Below are positions 50,715-61,240 of a stretch of DNA of 64,000 nt, one piece after another. Position 1 is the stretch's first letter, and each line of letters starts with the position of its first letter. The stretch comes from Alphaproteobacteria bacterium (lineage in GTDB: Bacteria > Pseudomonadota > Alphaproteobacteria > Reyranellales > Reyranellaceae). Below the pieces are notes generated by a model. The model was not told where the DNA came from and ran no database searches. It saw only the letters and a program-made list of their open reading frames with translations. Where the stretch lies: contig VGCZ01000010.1 in assembly GCA_016869975.1 (NCBI GenBank), positions 1 to 64,000 on the forward strand, given 5' to 3'. The position numbers and the translations under genes are program-made.

Positions 50715-51464
50715 ATGTCGCTGCCCCAACTCGAGCTGCCCCGCGTCGTCGGCCATCGCGGCGCCGCCACCTACGCGCCGGAGAACACGCTGGCTTCGTT
50801 GCGCGAGGCGCGCCGACGCGGCGCGGGCTGGGTCGAGTTCGACGTCAAGCTCTCGGGCGACGGCGTGGCCATTCTGATGCACGACGACTCGCTGAGGCGG
50901 ACCACCGGTCTCGACCGTCTCGCGGCGGCGACGCCGTGGGCCGAAATCCAGGGTCTCGATGCGGGCGCCTGGATGGCGCCGCGCTTCGCCGGCCAGCGCG
51001 TGCCCAGCTTCGCCGAGGCGATCGCCTGCCTCGCCGAGGAGGGATTGGGCGCCAACGTCGAGATCAAGCCCTGCCGGGGTCGCGAGGCCGAGACGGCGCG
51101 CGCCACGGTCGAGGCCTTGCGCAAGCACTGGCCGACACGCCTGCCGACACCCCTGCTGTCGAGCTTCCAGGACGCCGCGCTGGCCGCGGCGCTCGAGGTC
51201 GGACCGGAGTTTCCGCGCGCAATCCTGATCGACGCATTGAAGGACGATTGGCGCGCGCGCGCCCAGGCGGTGGGCGCCGTGGGCGTCAACACCAACGGCA
51301 AGAAACTGGTTCCCGCGATGGCCGCCGAGATCAAGGCGGCGGGCTATCTGTTGAGCGTCTATACGATCAACGATCCCGCCCGGGCGCGCGCGCTGGTGGC
51401 GATGGGCGTCGACTGTGTCATCACGGACTCCCCCGACGTGATCCTGGCGGCGTTGAGCGGCTGA
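50715..51464 (+). CDS. ugpQ: Glycerophosphodiester phosphodiesterase
   Basis: A 249-residue cytoplasmic-type GDPD with the metal and catalytic motifs GHRGAATYAPENTLASL, VEFDVKLSGDGVAILMHDDSLRRTTG, and NVEIKP in order. It splits glycerophosphodiesters to glycerol-3-phosphate and an alcohol. It has no signal peptide, as expected for UgpQ, which works on compounds imported by the Ugp transporter. It lies 324 bases before ugpB, with which it forms a functional group. Confidence 0.92.
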   Translation: MSLPQLELPRVVGHRGAATYAPENTLASLREARRRGAGWVEFDVKLSGDGVAILMHDDSLRRTTGLDRLAAATPWAEIQGLDAGAWMAPRFAGQRVPSFAEAIACLAEEGLGANVEIKPCRGREAETARATVEALRKHWPTRLPTPLLSSFQDAALAAALEVGPEFPRAILIDALKDDWRARAQAVGAVGVNTNGKKLVPAMAAEIKAAGYLLSVYTINDPARARALVAMGVDCVITDSPDVILAALSG

Positions 51465-51788
51465 ACGCGGTCGACGTCGCCCACGCGCTCCGCTCGACCC
51501 TGGTCGGACTGGTACCGGATGAGTCCTGTGCTGGCACCGTGCCGGACCGGTGAGGAAAGGAAGGGAAGGGAAAGGAACTGGAAGGGAAGGGAAGGGGAAT
51601 GGGAACGGTATTCCGACGGAGTCGGCCGCCGCGGACGCGGCGACCGGCGGAGATGACGGATTCGTGACAAAACCCTCTTCCGGTTCGCGGGCGATCCCTC
51701 TACGTTCGGTGCAAGGCCGGTATGACACGGCACGGTAACAGGGACGGATTACGGGTGCCGTCTCTAATCGGACGGAGGGACTGACATC
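51465..51788 (+). other. Gap before ugpB with polypurine tract and G-quadruplex motif
   Basis: This 324-base gap holds no gene. Bases 51552-51606 are almost purely A and G (repeated GGAAGGGAAGGG units). Within it, GGGAAGGGAAGGGGAATGGG at 51584-51603 meets the four-tract pattern for a G-quadruplex on the ugpB coding strand. The rest contains GC-rich sequence and, at 51773-51779, CGGAGGG before ugpB. A PhoB-type box, expected for a phosphate-regulated ugp operon, was looked for by eye and not recognised. Confidence 0.6.
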
Positions 51789-53111
51789 ATGCGAGCGAAG
51801 TATCTGGTGATGGCGACATCCGTCGCCGCGATCCTGGCGGCTTCCCCCGCCTGGGCGCAGAAGGAAATCCAGCTCTGGCACGCCATGGGCGGCAATCTCG
51901 GCGAGGCGGTCAACGCGCTCATCGAGCCGTTCAACAAGTCGCAGAGCGAATACAAGGTCGTGCCGGTGTACAAGGGCTCGTACACCGAGACCCTGACGGC
52001 GGCGATCGCCGCCTTCCGCGCGCGGCAGAACGCGCATCCGCACATCGTGCAGGTCTTCGAGGTCGGCACCGCCACCATGATGGCCGCCAAGGGCGCGGTC
52101 TATCCGGTCCACCAGCTGATGGCCGATTCCAAGGAGCCGTTCGATCCCAAGTCGTTCATCGGCCCGGTCTACGGCTACTACTCGACCACCGATGGCAAGC
52201 TCTTGTCGCTGCCGTTCAACTCCTCGACGCCGGTGTTCTACTGGAACAAGGAGCTGTTCCAGAAGGCCGGCCTCGACCCCAACACGCCGCCCAAGACCTG
52301 GGACGAGGTCGGCGAGATGGGCAAGAAGCTGGTCGCCGCGGGCGCCAAGTGCGGGTTCACGCCGCAATGGCAGACCTGGACCATGATCGAGAACTACGGC
52401 GCCTTTCATGACATTCCGTTCGCCACCAAGGGCAACGGCTTCGGCGGCCTCGACATCGAGCTGAAGATCAACGATCCGGCGCGCGTTGCGCACATCCAGC
52501 GCCTGGCCGACTGGGGCAAGGACAAGGTCTTCGTCTATGGCGGCCGCACCGGCCAGTCGACGACGATGTTCACCGCCGGCGACTGCGCCATGCACGTCGC
52601 CTCCTCAGCCTCGGCGGCGGCGATCAGCAAGGCGATGGGCGACGCCAAGTTCGGCATCGCCATGATGCCGTACGATCCGAAGGTGCGCGCGCAGCCGCAG
52701 AACTCGATCATCGGCGGCGCCACCTTGTGGGTGCTGCAGGGCAAGCCGAAGGAGGAGTACGCCGGCGTCGCCAAGCTCTTCACCTACCTGTCGCGCGGCG
52801 ACGTGCAGGCGAAGTGGCACCAGGAGACCGGCTACGTGCCGATCACCAGCTCGGCCGCCGACATCACCGAGAAGGCCGGCTTCTACAAGGCGAACCCAGG
52901 CCGCGATGTCGCGGTGAAGCAGCTGACGCTCAATCCGGCGACCGAGAACTCCAAGGGTCTGCGCGTCGGCAGCCTGGTGCAGATCCGCGACATCATGGAC
53001 GAGGAGCTCGAGTCCGTGTGGTCGGGCAAGAAGAACGCCAAGCAGGCGCTCGACGACGCCGTCGCGCGCGGCAACCGCCTGCTGCGCGACTTCGAAGCCG
53101 CCAACAAGTAA
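51789..53111 (+). CDS. ugpB: Glycerol-3-phosphate ABC transporter, binding protein
   Basis: A 440-residue periplasmic protein with signal peptide MRAKYLVMATSVAAILAA...AWAQ. The mature sequence closely follows E. coli UgpB throughout: IQLWHAMGGNLGEAVNAL, FNSSTPVFYWNKELFQKAGLD, PKTWDEVGEMGKKLVAAG, GDCAMHVASSASA and ELESVWSGKKNAKQALDDAV. It binds glycerol-3-phosphate and glycerophosphodiesters. First gene of ugpBAEC; a hairpin follows it, which probably lets it be made in excess over the membrane subunits. Confidence 0.95.
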   Translation: MRAKYLVMATSVAAILAASPAWAQKEIQLWHAMGGNLGEAVNALIEPFNKSQSEYKVVPVYKGSYTETLTAAIAAFRARQNAHPHIVQVFEVGTATMMAAKGAVYPVHQLMADSKEPFDPKSFIGPVYGYYSTTDGKLLSLPFNSSTPVFYWNKELFQKAGLDPNTPPKTWDEVGEMGKKLVAAGAKCGFTPQWQTWTMIENYGAFHDIPFATKGNGFGGLDIELKINDPARVAHIQRLADWGKDKVFVYGGRTGQSTTMFTAGDCAMHVASSASAAAISKAMGDAKFGIAMMPYDPKVRAQPQNSIIGGATLWVLQGKPKEEYAGVAKLFTYLSRGDVQAKWHQETGYVPITSSAADITEKAGFYKANPGRDVAVKQLTLNPATENSKGLRVGSLVQIRDIMDEELESVWSGKKNAKQALDDAVARGNRLLRDFEAANK

Positions 53112-53117
53112 CCGTCG

Positions 53118-53149
53118 GGCCCCCTCTCAGCCTCGGCGGAGAGGGGGCC
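53118..53149 (+). terminator. Hairpin between ugpB and ugpA
   Basis: GGCCCCCTCTC (53118-53128) and GAGAGGGGGCC (53139-53149) form an 11-bp stem with a 10-base loop, followed by TGGCTTCTCT. It is a likely partial terminator or mRNA-stabilising stem that keeps ugpB message higher than ugpAEC. Confidence 0.6.
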
Positions 53150-53173
53150 TGGCTTCTCTAGCTCCACATTCCC

Positions 53174-54055
53174 ATGCACAAGCGCGTCACGTTCGACGAC
53201 AAGCTGCTGCCGTACATGCTGCTGGCGCCGCAGCTCTTCATCACGGTCGCCTTCTTCCTGTGGCCCTCGGGCCAGGCGATCTGGCAGTCGCTGATCATCG
53301 AGGACGCTTTCGGCGGCAACACGCGCTTCGTCTGGTTCGCCAATTTCGAGCGTCTGTTGACCGACTCCGCCTACTGGCACTCGGCGCGCATCACGCTGTT
53401 CTTCAGCCTGATGGTGACCCTGATCGGCTTGGCGCTGGCGCTGCTGCTGGCGGTGATGGCCGACCGCACCCTGCGCGGCGCCACCGCCTACAAGACCTTC
53501 CTGGTCTGGCCCTACGCCGTGGCGCCGGCGGTGGCCGGCGTGCTGTGGGGTTTCCTGTTCAATCCCCGCGTCGGCATCTTCGCCTATTGGCTCGATCGGT
53601 TCGGCATCGAATGGAACCACCAGCTCAACGGCAACCAGGCCTTGTGGCTGGTGATCTTCGCCGCCTGCTGGAACCAGATCAGCTACAACTTCATCTTCTT
53701 CCTCGCCGGCCTGCAGTCGATCCCCAAATCGCTGATCGAGGCGGCGGCGATCGACGGCGCCGGGCCGGGACGGCGCTTCTGGACCATCATGTTCCCGCTG
53801 CTGTCGCCCACCGGCTTCTTCCTGCTGGTGGTCAACATCATCTACGCCTTCTTCGGTACGTTCGGCGTGGTCGACGCGCTGACCAAAGGCGGGCCGGCCG
53901 CCGACACCACCATCCTGGTGTTCAAGGTCTACAACGACGGCTTCCGCGGCAGCGATTTCGGCGGCTCGGCGGCGCAGTCAGTGATCCTCATGCTCATCGT
54001 CGTGGCGCTGACCGTCGTGCAGTTCCGCTTCATCGAGCGGCGCGTGCACTATTGA
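53174..54055 (+). CDS. ugpA: Glycerol-3-phosphate ABC transporter permease
   Basis: A 293-residue inner-membrane permease with six helices; the first is [21 protein letters not shown]. The EAA loop that docks the ATPase reads [25 protein letters not shown]. It pairs with UgpE. It starts 24 bases after the hairpin that follows ugpB, and ends 10 bases before ugpE. Confidence 0.95.
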   Translation: MHKRVTFDDKLLPYMLLAPQLFITVAFFLWPSGQAIWQSLIIEDAFGGNTRFVWFANFERLLTDSAYWHSARITLFFSLMVTLIGLALALLLAVMADRTLRGATAYKTFLVWPYAVAPAVAGVLWGFLFNPRVGIFAYWLDRFGIEWNHQLNGNQALWLVIFAACWNQISYNFIFFLAGLQSIPKSLIEAAAIDGAGPGRRFWTIMFPLLSPTGFFLLVVNIIYAFFGTFGVVDALTKGGPAADTTILVFKVYNDGFRGSDFGGSAAQSVILMLIVVALTVVQFRFIERRVHY

Positions 54056-54065
54056 GGCGGCCGCG

Positions 54066-54914
54066 ATGATCGAGAACCGCCCCTGGCTGACCGTCTTCGC
54101 CCACGTGGTGCTGATCCTGGGCGTGGCGCTGATCGCCTTTCCGGTCTGGGTGACGTTCGTGGCCTCGACCCACGACACGGCTACCATGCTGCGTTCGCCG
54201 ATCCCGCTGCTGCCCGGCCCGCACCTGATCGAGAACTACACCGTCGTGCTGACCGAAGGCTTCGCCCAGGCCTCGCGCACGCCCTTGTGGAAGGTGCTGT
54301 TCAACAGCCTGGTGATGGCGCTGGGCGTGTGCATCGGCAAGATCGCGATCTCGATCATCGCCGCCTACGCCATCGTCTATTTCCGCTTCCCCTTCCGCAT
54401 GACGGCGTTCTGGCTGATCTTCATGACCTTGATGCTGCCGGTCGAGGTGCGCATCGTGCCGACCTACAAGGTCGTGGCCGACTTCAACATGCTCAACAGC
54501 TACAGCGGCCTGATCATCCCGCTGATCGCCTCGGCCACCGCGACATTCCTGTTCCGCCAGTTCTTCCTCAGCGTACCCGACGAGCTCACCGAGGCGGCGC
54601 GCGTCGATGGCGCCGGGCCGGTGCGCTTCTTCCGCGACATCCTGCTGCCGATGAGCCGCACCAGCATCGCCGCGCTGTTCGTCATCCAGTTCATATACGG
54701 CTGGAACCAGTATCTGTGGCCGTTGCTGATCACCACCAAGGAGGATTTCTACACGGTGGTGATGACGCTCTCGCGCCAGGCCAACGTCATCGATGGCGTG
54801 CCGCAGTGGAACCTGATCATGACGGTGGGCATGCTGGCCATGCTGCCGCCGGTCCTCGTAGTGGTCTTCATGCAGCGCCAGTTCGTACGCGGCCTGGTCG
54901 ATACGGAGAAGTGA
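54066..54914 (+). CDS. ugpE: Glycerol-3-phosphate ABC transporter permease
   Basis: A 282-residue permease, the second membrane subunit. The first helix is [20 protein letters not shown] and the EAA loop is [23 protein letters not shown]. The C-terminus ends [12 protein letters not shown], typical of the MalG-like half. Its TGA ends one base before the ugpC ATG. Confidence 0.95.
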   Translation: MIENRPWLTVFAHVVLILGVALIAFPVWVTFVASTHDTATMLRSPIPLLPGPHLIENYTVVLTEGFAQASRTPLWKVLFNSLVMALGVCIGKIAISIIAAYAIVYFRFPFRMTAFWLIFMTLMLPVEVRIVPTYKVVADFNMLNSYSGLIIPLIASATATFLFRQFFLSVPDELTEAARVDGAGPVRFFRDILLPMSRTSIAALFVIQFIYGWNQYLWPLLITTKEDFYTVVMTLSRQANVIDGVPQWNLIMTVGMLAMLPPVLVVVFMQRQFVRGLVDTEK

Positions 54915-54915
54915 G

Positions 54916-56001
54916 ATGGCCGGCGTGAGCCTGCGCGGCGTCAAGAAGACGTACGACGCCAAAGTCGACGTCATCCATGGCATCGACATGGAGATCAAGG
55001 ACGGCGAGTTCATCGTCATCGTCGGCCCCTCCGGCTGCGGCAAGTCGACCCTGCTGCGCATGATCGCGGGCCTCGAACGCATCACCGGCGGCGAGGTCGC
55101 GATCGGCGAACGCGTGGTCAACAATCTGGAGCCCAAGGACCGCGACATCGCCATGGTGTTCCAGAACTACGCGCTCTATCCGCACATGAGCGTGTACGAC
55201 AACATGGCCTACGGCCTGCGCATCGCCGGCAAGAGCAAGGCCGAGATCGACCAGCGGGTGCAGAAGGCGGCCAAGATCCTCGAACTCGGCCAGCTGCTGC
55301 AGCGAAGGCCGCGCCAGCTTTCCGGCGGCCAGCGCCAGCGCGTCGCCATGGGCCGCGCCATCGTGCGCGAGCCGGCGGTGTTCCTGTTCGACGAGCCGCT
55401 CAGCAACCTCGACGCCAAGCTGCGCGTGCAGATGCGGCTGGAGATCAAGCACCTGCAGCGCGATCTCGGCACCACCAGCGTCTACGTCACCCACGACCAG
55501 GTCGAGGCGATGACCTTGGCCGACCGCCTGATCGTGATGAACGCCGGCCGCGCCGAGCAGATCGGCACGCCGATGCAGGTCTACGAGAAGCCGGCCACGG
55601 CCTATGTCGCGGGCTTCATCGGCTCGCCGGCCATGAACTTCCTCAGAGGCAAGGTCGGCGGCGACCGTCGGTCTGTCGAGGTCGGCGACGGTCTGATCTT
55701 GAAGCTGTCCGGCCAGGCGGCTTCTGCGGCCGGCGCCGCCGTGACGTTGGGCCTGCGGCCCGAGCACATGCTGCCGACCACCGACGAGAAGGGCACGCTG
55801 CCGCTGCAGGTCGACATGGTCGAGCCGCTGGGTGCCGACACCCTGCTGCACGGCCGCTATGGTGCCGAACGCGCGCTGTTGACGGTACGCCTGCCGGGCA
55901 ACGTTACCGCCGCCGGCGGCTCGCGCCGCCTGTTCAGCATCGATCCCGCCAACCTGCACCTGTTCGACGACGGCGACGGCGCGCGCGTAGAGGTCGCATA
56001 G
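54916..56001 (+). CDS. ugpC: Glycerol-3-phosphate ABC transporter ATPase
   Basis: A 361-residue ATPase of the MalK type. Walker A is [12 protein letters not shown], the signature is [14 protein letters not shown], Walker B is [15 protein letters not shown] and the switch His is in [16 protein letters not shown]-terminal regulatory TOBE/OB domain (about 235-361) is present. Last gene of the transporter, 35 bases before the EEP-family gene. Confidence 0.95.
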   Translation: MAGVSLRGVKKTYDAKVDVIHGIDMEIKDGEFIVIVGPSGCGKSTLLRMIAGLERITGGEVAIGERVVNNLEPKDRDIAMVFQNYALYPHMSVYDNMAYGLRIAGKSKAEIDQRVQKAAKILELGQLLQRRPRQLSGGQRQRVAMGRAIVREPAVFLFDEPLSNLDAKLRVQMRLEIKHLQRDLGTTSVYVTHDQVEAMTLADRLIVMNAGRAEQIGTPMQVYEKPATAYVAGFIGSPAMNFLRGKVGGDRRSVEVGDGLILKLSGQAASAAGAAVTLGLRPEHMLPTTDEKGTLPLQVDMVEPLGADTLLHGRYGAERALLTVRLPGNVTAAGGSRRLFSIDPANLHLFDDGDGARVEVA

Positions 56002-56036
56002 CGCCCGGCGCGTCAGCCGCGCTAGACCCGCGTCCC

Positions 56037-56888
56037 ATGCTGTTCGCCACCTACAACATCCATTTTGGTCTGGGCACGGATAACGTCTACGACGTCGCGC
56101 GCATCGCCGATGTCGTGGCTGAGGCCGATATCGTCTGCCTGCAGGAAGTCGTGCAAGGCTGGGCGCTCAACGCGCACGCCGATCAGGCGCGCGAGATCGC
56201 CGAGCGCCTGAACCGCCATGTGTGGTTCCACGGCCCCTTCGACGCCGACGCCAGCTCGGTCAGCGCCGACGGCCGGATCGTCAATCGTCGCCGTACCTTC
56301 GGCAACGCTGTGCTGTCGCGCTGGCCGATTGTCGAGGCACGCGGTCATCTACTGCCCAAGACGGCGATGCCCACGCAATTCGACCTGCAACGCGGGTTCG
56401 TCGAGGCGGTAATCGAGACGCCCAAGGGCCGGCTGCGGGTCTACAGCATCCACCTCTCGCACATAACGCACGCCCAGCGCCTGCCGCAGATCGAGGCGCT
56501 GCTCGACATCGTGCTCGATGCGCCGCGCCGGGGCGGGGCCTGGGACGCGCATGCTTCCGACAGCTTCGTCTTCACCGAGGTCGCGCAGCCGGTGCCCGCC
56601 GCGGCCGTTGTCATGGGCGATTTCAACTTCACGCCCACCGATGTCGAGTACGCCGCGATCTGCGGCGAGACGCATCCGCTGTTCGGTCGCGTCGCGACGG
56701 CCGACCACCTGACCGACGCCTGGACCGCCGCCGGCAACGCCGAGGATCGCGAGAGCTTTGCGGGCGAGGGGCGCATCGATCATGCCTTCGTCACCCATGA
56801 TCTGCGCGGCAAGGTGAAGCGCGCCTGGATCGACAACACCACGCCGGCCTCCGACCACTGGCCGCTCTTCGTCGAGATCGATGTCTGA
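56037..56888 (+). CDS. Endonuclease/exonuclease/phosphatase-family phosphodiesterase
   Basis: A 283-residue EEP-fold enzyme with Asn in TYNIHFG, metal Glu in VCLQEVVQ, Asp and Asn in VMGDFNFTPTDVEY, and the final ASDHWPLFVEI with the catalytic His. No signal peptide is seen. EEP members cut nucleic acids or phospholipid and inositol phosphodiesters. Here it lies between ugpC and glpD and overlaps glpD by 8 bases, so a phosphodiester substrate feeding glycerol-3-phosphate metabolism is more likely than DNA; this is inference. Confidence 0.85.
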   Translation: MLFATYNIHFGLGTDNVYDVARIADVVAEADIVCLQEVVQGWALNAHADQAREIAERLNRHVWFHGPFDADASSVSADGRIVNRRRTFGNAVLSRWPIVEARGHLLPKTAMPTQFDLQRGFVEAVIETPKGRLRVYSIHLSHITHAQRLPQIEALLDIVLDAPRRGGAWDAHASDSFVFTEVAQPVPAAAVVMGDFNFTPTDVEYAAICGETHPLFGRVATADHLTDAWTAAGNAEDRESFAGEGRIDHAFVTHDLRGKVKRAWIDNTTPASDHWPLFVEIDV

Positions 56889-58392
56889 GGTCCTCGACCT
56901 CTTCGTCGTCGGCGGCGGCATCAATGGCGCCGGCATCGCCTGCGACGCCACCGGCCGCGGCCTGAAGGTCGGGCTGTGCGAGATGAACGATTTCGCCAGC
57001 GCCACCTCCTCGGCCTCGTCCAAGTTGATCCATGGTGGGCTGCGCTATCTCGAGCACTACGAGTTCCGGCTGGTGCGCGAATCGCTGATGGAGCGCGAGG
57101 TGCTGCTGGCCAAGATGGCGCATATCGCCTGGCCGCTGCGCTTCGTGCTGCCGCACGAACCGCATCTGCGGCCGGCCTGGATGCTGCGCCTGGGCCTGTT
57201 CATCTACGATCATCTCAACCTCGGGATGAAGCTGCCGAAAACCGAGACGGTCGACCTGGCGCGCAGTCCCTACGGGGCGGGGCTGAATCCGGGTTTCCGC
57301 AAGGGCTTCGTCTACTCCGATGGCTGGGTCGACGACGCGCGCCTGGTCATCGGCAATCTACGCTCCGCGCGCGATCGTGGTGCTGCGATCCATGCGCGGC
57401 ACCGCTGCGTCTCGGCGCGCCGGGTCGACGGGCTGTGGCGGGTCGAGCTCGAGGAAATCGCGACCGGTCGGCGCGCGAGCCTGCGCGCGCGCGGCCTCGT
57501 CAACGCCTCCGGCCCCTGGGTGAAGAGCTGGCTCGACTCGGTCGAAGGCGTCGCCACGCGCAAGCGGGTCAAGCTGGTGAAGGGCAGCCACATCGTCGTG
57601 CCCAGGCTGCATGACGGCGATCACGCCTTCATCCTGCAGAACAGCGACCAGCGCATCGTCTTCGTCATTCCCTACGAACGCGACTTCTCGCTGATCGGCA
57701 CCACCGACATCGCGCTCGACGGCGCCGAGCCGGGACCGGTGACGATCTCGCCGGAGGAAATCACCTACCTCTGCGACCTGTCGAACCACTACATGGCCCG
57801 TACGATCACGCCGGCCGACGTGAGCTGGAGCTACTCGGGCGTGCGGCCGCTGTTCGACGACGGCAGCGACGATCCCTCGGCGGTGACGCGCGACTATGTG
57901 CTGGAGGTCGCCGACGAGGCCGGCAAGGCGCCGTTGCTGAGCGTCTTCGGCGGCAAGATCACGACCTATCGGCGGCTGGCCGAGCACGCGCTGGAGGATC
58001 TGCGGGGCTATTATCCGACGATGGGCGAGGCGTGGACGCATCGCGAACCGCTGCCCGACGGCGAGATGCCTTACGCCGATTTCGAGCTTTTCATATCGGG
58101 CCTCGAGAAGGCCTATCCCGGCATGTCGCCGGTCTTCCTGCACCGCCTGGCGCGCCGCCACGGCGCGGGCAGCGCCGAGCTGCTGGGCGAGGCGAAGACC
58201 GTCGAGGATCTGGGTCGGCATTTCGGCGGCGACTTATACGAACGCGAGGCCGACCACCTGATGCGCCACGAATGGGCGCAGGAGCCCGAGGACGTACTGT
58301 GGCGGCGCACCAAGGAAGGCCTGCACATGAGCCCGGCCGAGCGCGAGGCTTTCGCCGAATGGATGCGGACACGGCGACGAAACGAGGCGTAG
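56881..58392 (+). CDS. glpD: Glycerol-3-phosphate dehydrogenase (aerobic, FAD)
   Basis: A 503-residue FAD enzyme that oxidises glycerol-3-phosphate to dihydroxyacetone phosphate at the inner membrane and feeds electrons to quinone. The FAD loop VVGGGINGAGIACDATGRG opens the protein; SSASSKLIHGGLRYLEHYEF and YSGVRPLFDD are family signatures. The full length matches E. coli GlpD. It overlaps the EEP gene and is followed by cupin, SDR and glpK genes on the same strand. Confidence 0.95.
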   Translation: MSEVLDLFVVGGGINGAGIACDATGRGLKVGLCEMNDFASATSSASSKLIHGGLRYLEHYEFRLVRESLMEREVLLAKMAHIAWPLRFVLPHEPHLRPAWMLRLGLFIYDHLNLGMKLPKTETVDLARSPYGAGLNPGFRKGFVYSDGWVDDARLVIGNLRSARDRGAAIHARHRCVSARRVDGLWRVELEEIATGRRASLRARGLVNASGPWVKSWLDSVEGVATRKRVKLVKGSHIVVPRLHDGDHAFILQNSDQRIVFVIPYERDFSLIGTTDIALDGAEPGPVTISPEEITYLCDLSNHYMARTITPADVSWSYSGVRPLFDDGSDDPSAVTRDYVLEVADEAGKAPLLSVFGGKITTYRRLAEHALEDLRGYYPTMGEAWTHREPLPDGEMPYADFELFISGLEKAYPGMSPVFLHRLARRHGAGSAELLGEAKTVEDLGRHFGGDLYEREADHLMRHEWAQEPEDVLWRRTKEGLHMSPAEREAFAEWMRTRRRNEA

Positions 58393-58426
58393 TCTTCGCG
58401 CAACCCGACGAGGATGCCCCTGCACC

Positions 58427-58924
58427 ATGAGCAAGTTGCCTGTCGCCTTTGATCCGCTGACGCTGCCGGAGAGCAACGCCACGCGCTATCCCGCAAAATT
58501 CCGCGCCGACAACCAGAAGCGCTGGATTCGCCGCTTGAGCAGCCACGCCCGCCTGCGCAATTTCGGCGTCAACATCACGCGTATCATCCCCGGCGGCCAG
58601 TCCTCGGCGCGCCATACCCATTCGAAGCAGGACGAGTTCATCTACGTGCTGCAAGGCGAGGTCGTATTGCAGACCAATGCCGGTGCGGAGACGATGCGTC
58701 CGGGCATGTGCGTCGGCTTTCCCGCCGGCGGCGGCAACGCCCACCGTTTTGTCAACCGATCCAAGGCCGACGTGCTGCTGCTCGTGGTCGGCGATCGCAC
58801 GCCGGGCGACGAAATCAGCTATCCGGACATCGACAATCGCGCGCGCATGGATGCCAGCGGCAATTATGTCTATACGCGCAAGGATGGTACGCCGCACCGA
58901 CAACGAGCACGGAGCAAGCCATGA
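58427..58924 (+). CDS. Cupin-domain protein
   Basis: A 165-residue single cupin. Metal ligands are visible as [18 protein letters not shown] (two His and Glu) and GNAHRFVN (last His). It has no signal peptide. Cupins of this size act as isomerases, dioxygenases or binding proteins; none can be named. The stop overlaps the start of the SDR gene (ATGA), and it is placed between glpD and glpK, so it probably acts on a compound of the same pathway. Confidence 0.8.
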   Translation: MSKLPVAFDPLTLPESNATRYPAKFRADNQKRWIRRLSSHARLRNFGVNITRIIPGGQSSARHTHSKQDEFIYVLQGEVVLQTNAGAETMRPGMCVGFPAGGGNAHRFVNRSKADVLLLVVGDRTPGDEISYPDIDNRARMDASGNYVYTRKDGTPHRQRARSKP

Positions 58925-59679
58925 CCGGTCGCGTAACAGGCAAGGTGGTGATCGTGACCGGCGGCGGCTCGGGCATAGGCCGCGCCACGGCGACGGTGCT
59001 GGCGGGCGAGGGCGCCACGGTGGTCGTCACCGATATCAATCGCAATGGCGGGCTGGAGACGGTGCAACGCATCGGCGGCCGGGCGCGTTTCGTCGAGCAG
59101 GACACGTCGAAGGAAGAGGACTGGCAGCGTGTGGTCGCCGACGTGATGGACAAGCACGGGCGGCTGGACGGGCTGGTCAACAACGCGGGCATCATGGGCC
59201 GCTATCCCGCCCGCTTCGAGAACGAGACGCTCGAGGAATGGCGGCGCATGCTGTCGATCAACGTCGAAGGCGTGTTCCTCGGCTGCAAGCACGCCGTGCC
59301 GGCGATGCGCTCGGGCGGCGGCGGTTCGATCGTCAATCTGTCGTCGCTGGCGGCCTTCGTCGGCACGCCCGAGCTGCCATCCTACGGCGCGTCGAAGGGC
59401 GCGGTGCGCCAGTTCACCAAGACCGTGGCGATCGATTGCGCGCGCAAGCGCTACAACATCCGCTGCAACTCGATCCACCCCGGCGTGATCGACACGCCGA
59501 TGGCCGGCGAGATGATGACCACCGAGAAGGGCCGCGCGCGGGCCACCGCCTGGGTGCCGATGGGCGTGCTGGGCAAGCCCGAGGACATCGCCTATGGCGT
59601 GCTCTACCTGATCTCCGACGAATCGCGCTTCGTCACCGGCTCGGAGCTGGTGATCGACGGCGGCATGGCGGCGATCTGA
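58921..59679 (+). CDS. SDR-family oxidoreductase
   Basis: A 252-residue short-chain dehydrogenase with [24 protein letters not shown], the catalytic Ser in [10 protein letters not shown], Tyr and Lys in [11 protein letters not shown], and IDGGMAAI at the end. It resembles glucose 1-dehydrogenase/3-oxoacyl reductase-type enzymes; substrate unknown. Coupled to the cupin gene upstream by an ATGA overlap and followed 2 bases later by glpK. Confidence 0.88.
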   Translation: MTGRVTGKVVIVTGGGSGIGRATATVLAGEGATVVVTDINRNGGLETVQRIGGRARFVEQDTSKEEDWQRVVADVMDKHGRLDGLVNNAGIMGRYPARFENETLEEWRRMLSINVEGVFLGCKHAVPAMRSGGGGSIVNLSSLAAFVGTPELPSYGASKGAVRQFTKTVAIDCARKRYNIRCNSIHPGVIDTPMAGEMMTTEKGRARATAWVPMGVLGKPEDIAYGVLYLISDESRFVTGSELVIDGGMAAI

Positions 59680-59681
59680 CC

Positions 59682-61163
59682 ATGGCCGCACGACATATCC
59701 TCGCTATCGACCAGGGCACGACCAGCACGCGCGCCATCGTCTTCGACGAGAGCGCGCGGCCGGTGGCGACGGCCCAGGAGGAGCTGCGGCAGATCTATCC
59801 CGCGCCGGGCTGGGTCGAGCACGACCCGGAGGAGATCTGGCGCGCCACCGTCACCGTGTGTCGCGACGCGCTGGCTAAGGCGAAACTCGACGCGGCCGGC
59901 ATCGCCGGCATCGGCATCACCAACCAGCGCGAGACCGTGGTGGTGTGGGAACGTGCAACGGGCAAGCCGATCCACAACGCCATCGTCTGGCAGGACCGCC
60001 GCACCGCCGACATCTGCGCGCGCTTGCGCGAAGCCGAGCTGGAACCGGAGATCGTCGAGCGCACCGGCCTGCTGCTCGACCCCTACTTCTCCGCCACCAA
60101 GATCGCCTGGATCCTCGACAGCGTCGCCGGCGCGCGCGATGCAGCGGAGGCCGGCAAGCTCGCGGTCGGCACGATCGAGAGCTTCTTGCTGTGGCGGTTG
60201 ACCGGCGGCAAGGCGCATCGCAGCGACGCGACCAACGCCAGCCGCACCATGGTCTACAACATCCGCCACCAGCGCTGGGATCTTGACCTGCTGCGCGCCC
60301 TTGGCGTGCCGTTCGCCCTGCTGCCGGAGGTCGTCGACAACGCCTTCGCGTTCGGCACCACGACGCCCGATCTGTTCGGCGCGGCGTTGCCCATCCTCGG
60401 CATGGCCGGTGACCAGCAGGCCGCGACCGTGGGTCAGGCCTGCCTCGAGCCGGGCATGATCAAGAGCACCTATGGCACCGGCTGCTTCGCGCTGCTCAAC
60501 ACCGGCGCCACAATGGTGCGCTCGAAGAACCGGCTGCTGACCACCATCGCCTATCGCATCGATGACAAGGCGACCTACGCGCTGGAGGGCAGCATCTTTG
60601 TCGCCGGCGCCGCCGTGCAATGGCTGCGCGACGGGCTGAAGCTGATCGCCAAGTCCTCCGAGATCGAGGCGCTGGCGGCGGGCGCGCGGCCGGATTCCGG
60701 TGTTTATATGGTGCCGGCCTTCGTCGGCCTGGGCGCGCCCTATTGGGACGCGGATGCGCGCGGCGCGCTCCTGGGCCTGACGCGCGACACCGGTCCGGCC
60801 GAGATCGCGCGCGCGACGCTGGATTCGGTCTGCTACCAGACCCGCGACTTGATCGAGGCGATGAAAGCCGATGGCGCGGCGGTCGGCTCGATCCGCGTCG
60901 ATGGCGGCATGGTGGTAAACGATGCGCTGATGCAGCGCCTGGCCGACACCGTCGGCGTGGCGGTCGAGCGGCCGAAAGTCACGGAGACCACGGCGCTGGG
61001 CGCGGCGTTCCTGGCCGGCTTCAGGGCCGGCCTCTTCCCCTCGCTGGAATCCATCGGCGAAAGCTGGGCGCTCGATCGCGCCTTCGCGCCCGGCGAGGAC
61101 AGCACCAGCCGCGACCGGCGATACACCGGCTGGCGCGCCGCCGTGCAGCGCGTGCGCAGTTGA
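59682..61163 (+). CDS. glpK: Glycerol kinase
   Basis: A 493-residue FGGY kinase that phosphorylates glycerol. The opening [48 protein letters not shown] and the glycine-rich [13 protein letters not shown] are those of GlpK, as is [15 protein letters not shown] near the end. No glycerol facilitator gene (glpF) is near. It closes the scavenging cluster; a GGGAACCGC / GCGGTCCC hairpin lies directly after it. Confidence 0.95.
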   Translation: MAARHILAIDQGTTSTRAIVFDESARPVATAQEELRQIYPAPGWVEHDPEEIWRATVTVCRDALAKAKLDAAGIAGIGITNQRETVVVWERATGKPIHNAIVWQDRRTADICARLREAELEPEIVERTGLLLDPYFSATKIAWILDSVAGARDAAEAGKLAVGTIESFLLWRLTGGKAHRSDATNASRTMVYNIRHQRWDLDLLRALGVPFALLPEVVDNAFAFGTTTPDLFGAALPILGMAGDQQAATVGQACLEPGMIKSTYGTGCFALLNTGATMVRSKNRLLTTIAYRIDDKATYALEGSIFVAGAAVQWLRDGLKLIAKSSEIEALAAGARPDSGVYMVPAFVGLGAPYWDADARGALLGLTRDTGPAEIARATLDSVCYQTRDLIEAMKADGAAVGSIRVDGGMVVNDALMQRLADTVGVAVERPKVTETTALGAAFLAGFRAGLFPSLESIGESWALDRAFAPGEDSTSRDRRYTGWRAAVQRVRS

Positions 61164-61240
61164 GGGAACCGCGGGCGGTCCCACAAGACTCCAACCGGCG
61201 TGTAGCTTAGGATCGCCGCCCATCAGCGTACGAGGGATTC

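Noticed and set aside
50226-52595. 789-residue antisense frame across the glycerophosphodiesterase and ugpB genes
   Set aside because: Composition is that of a shadow frame and both + strand genes are certain.
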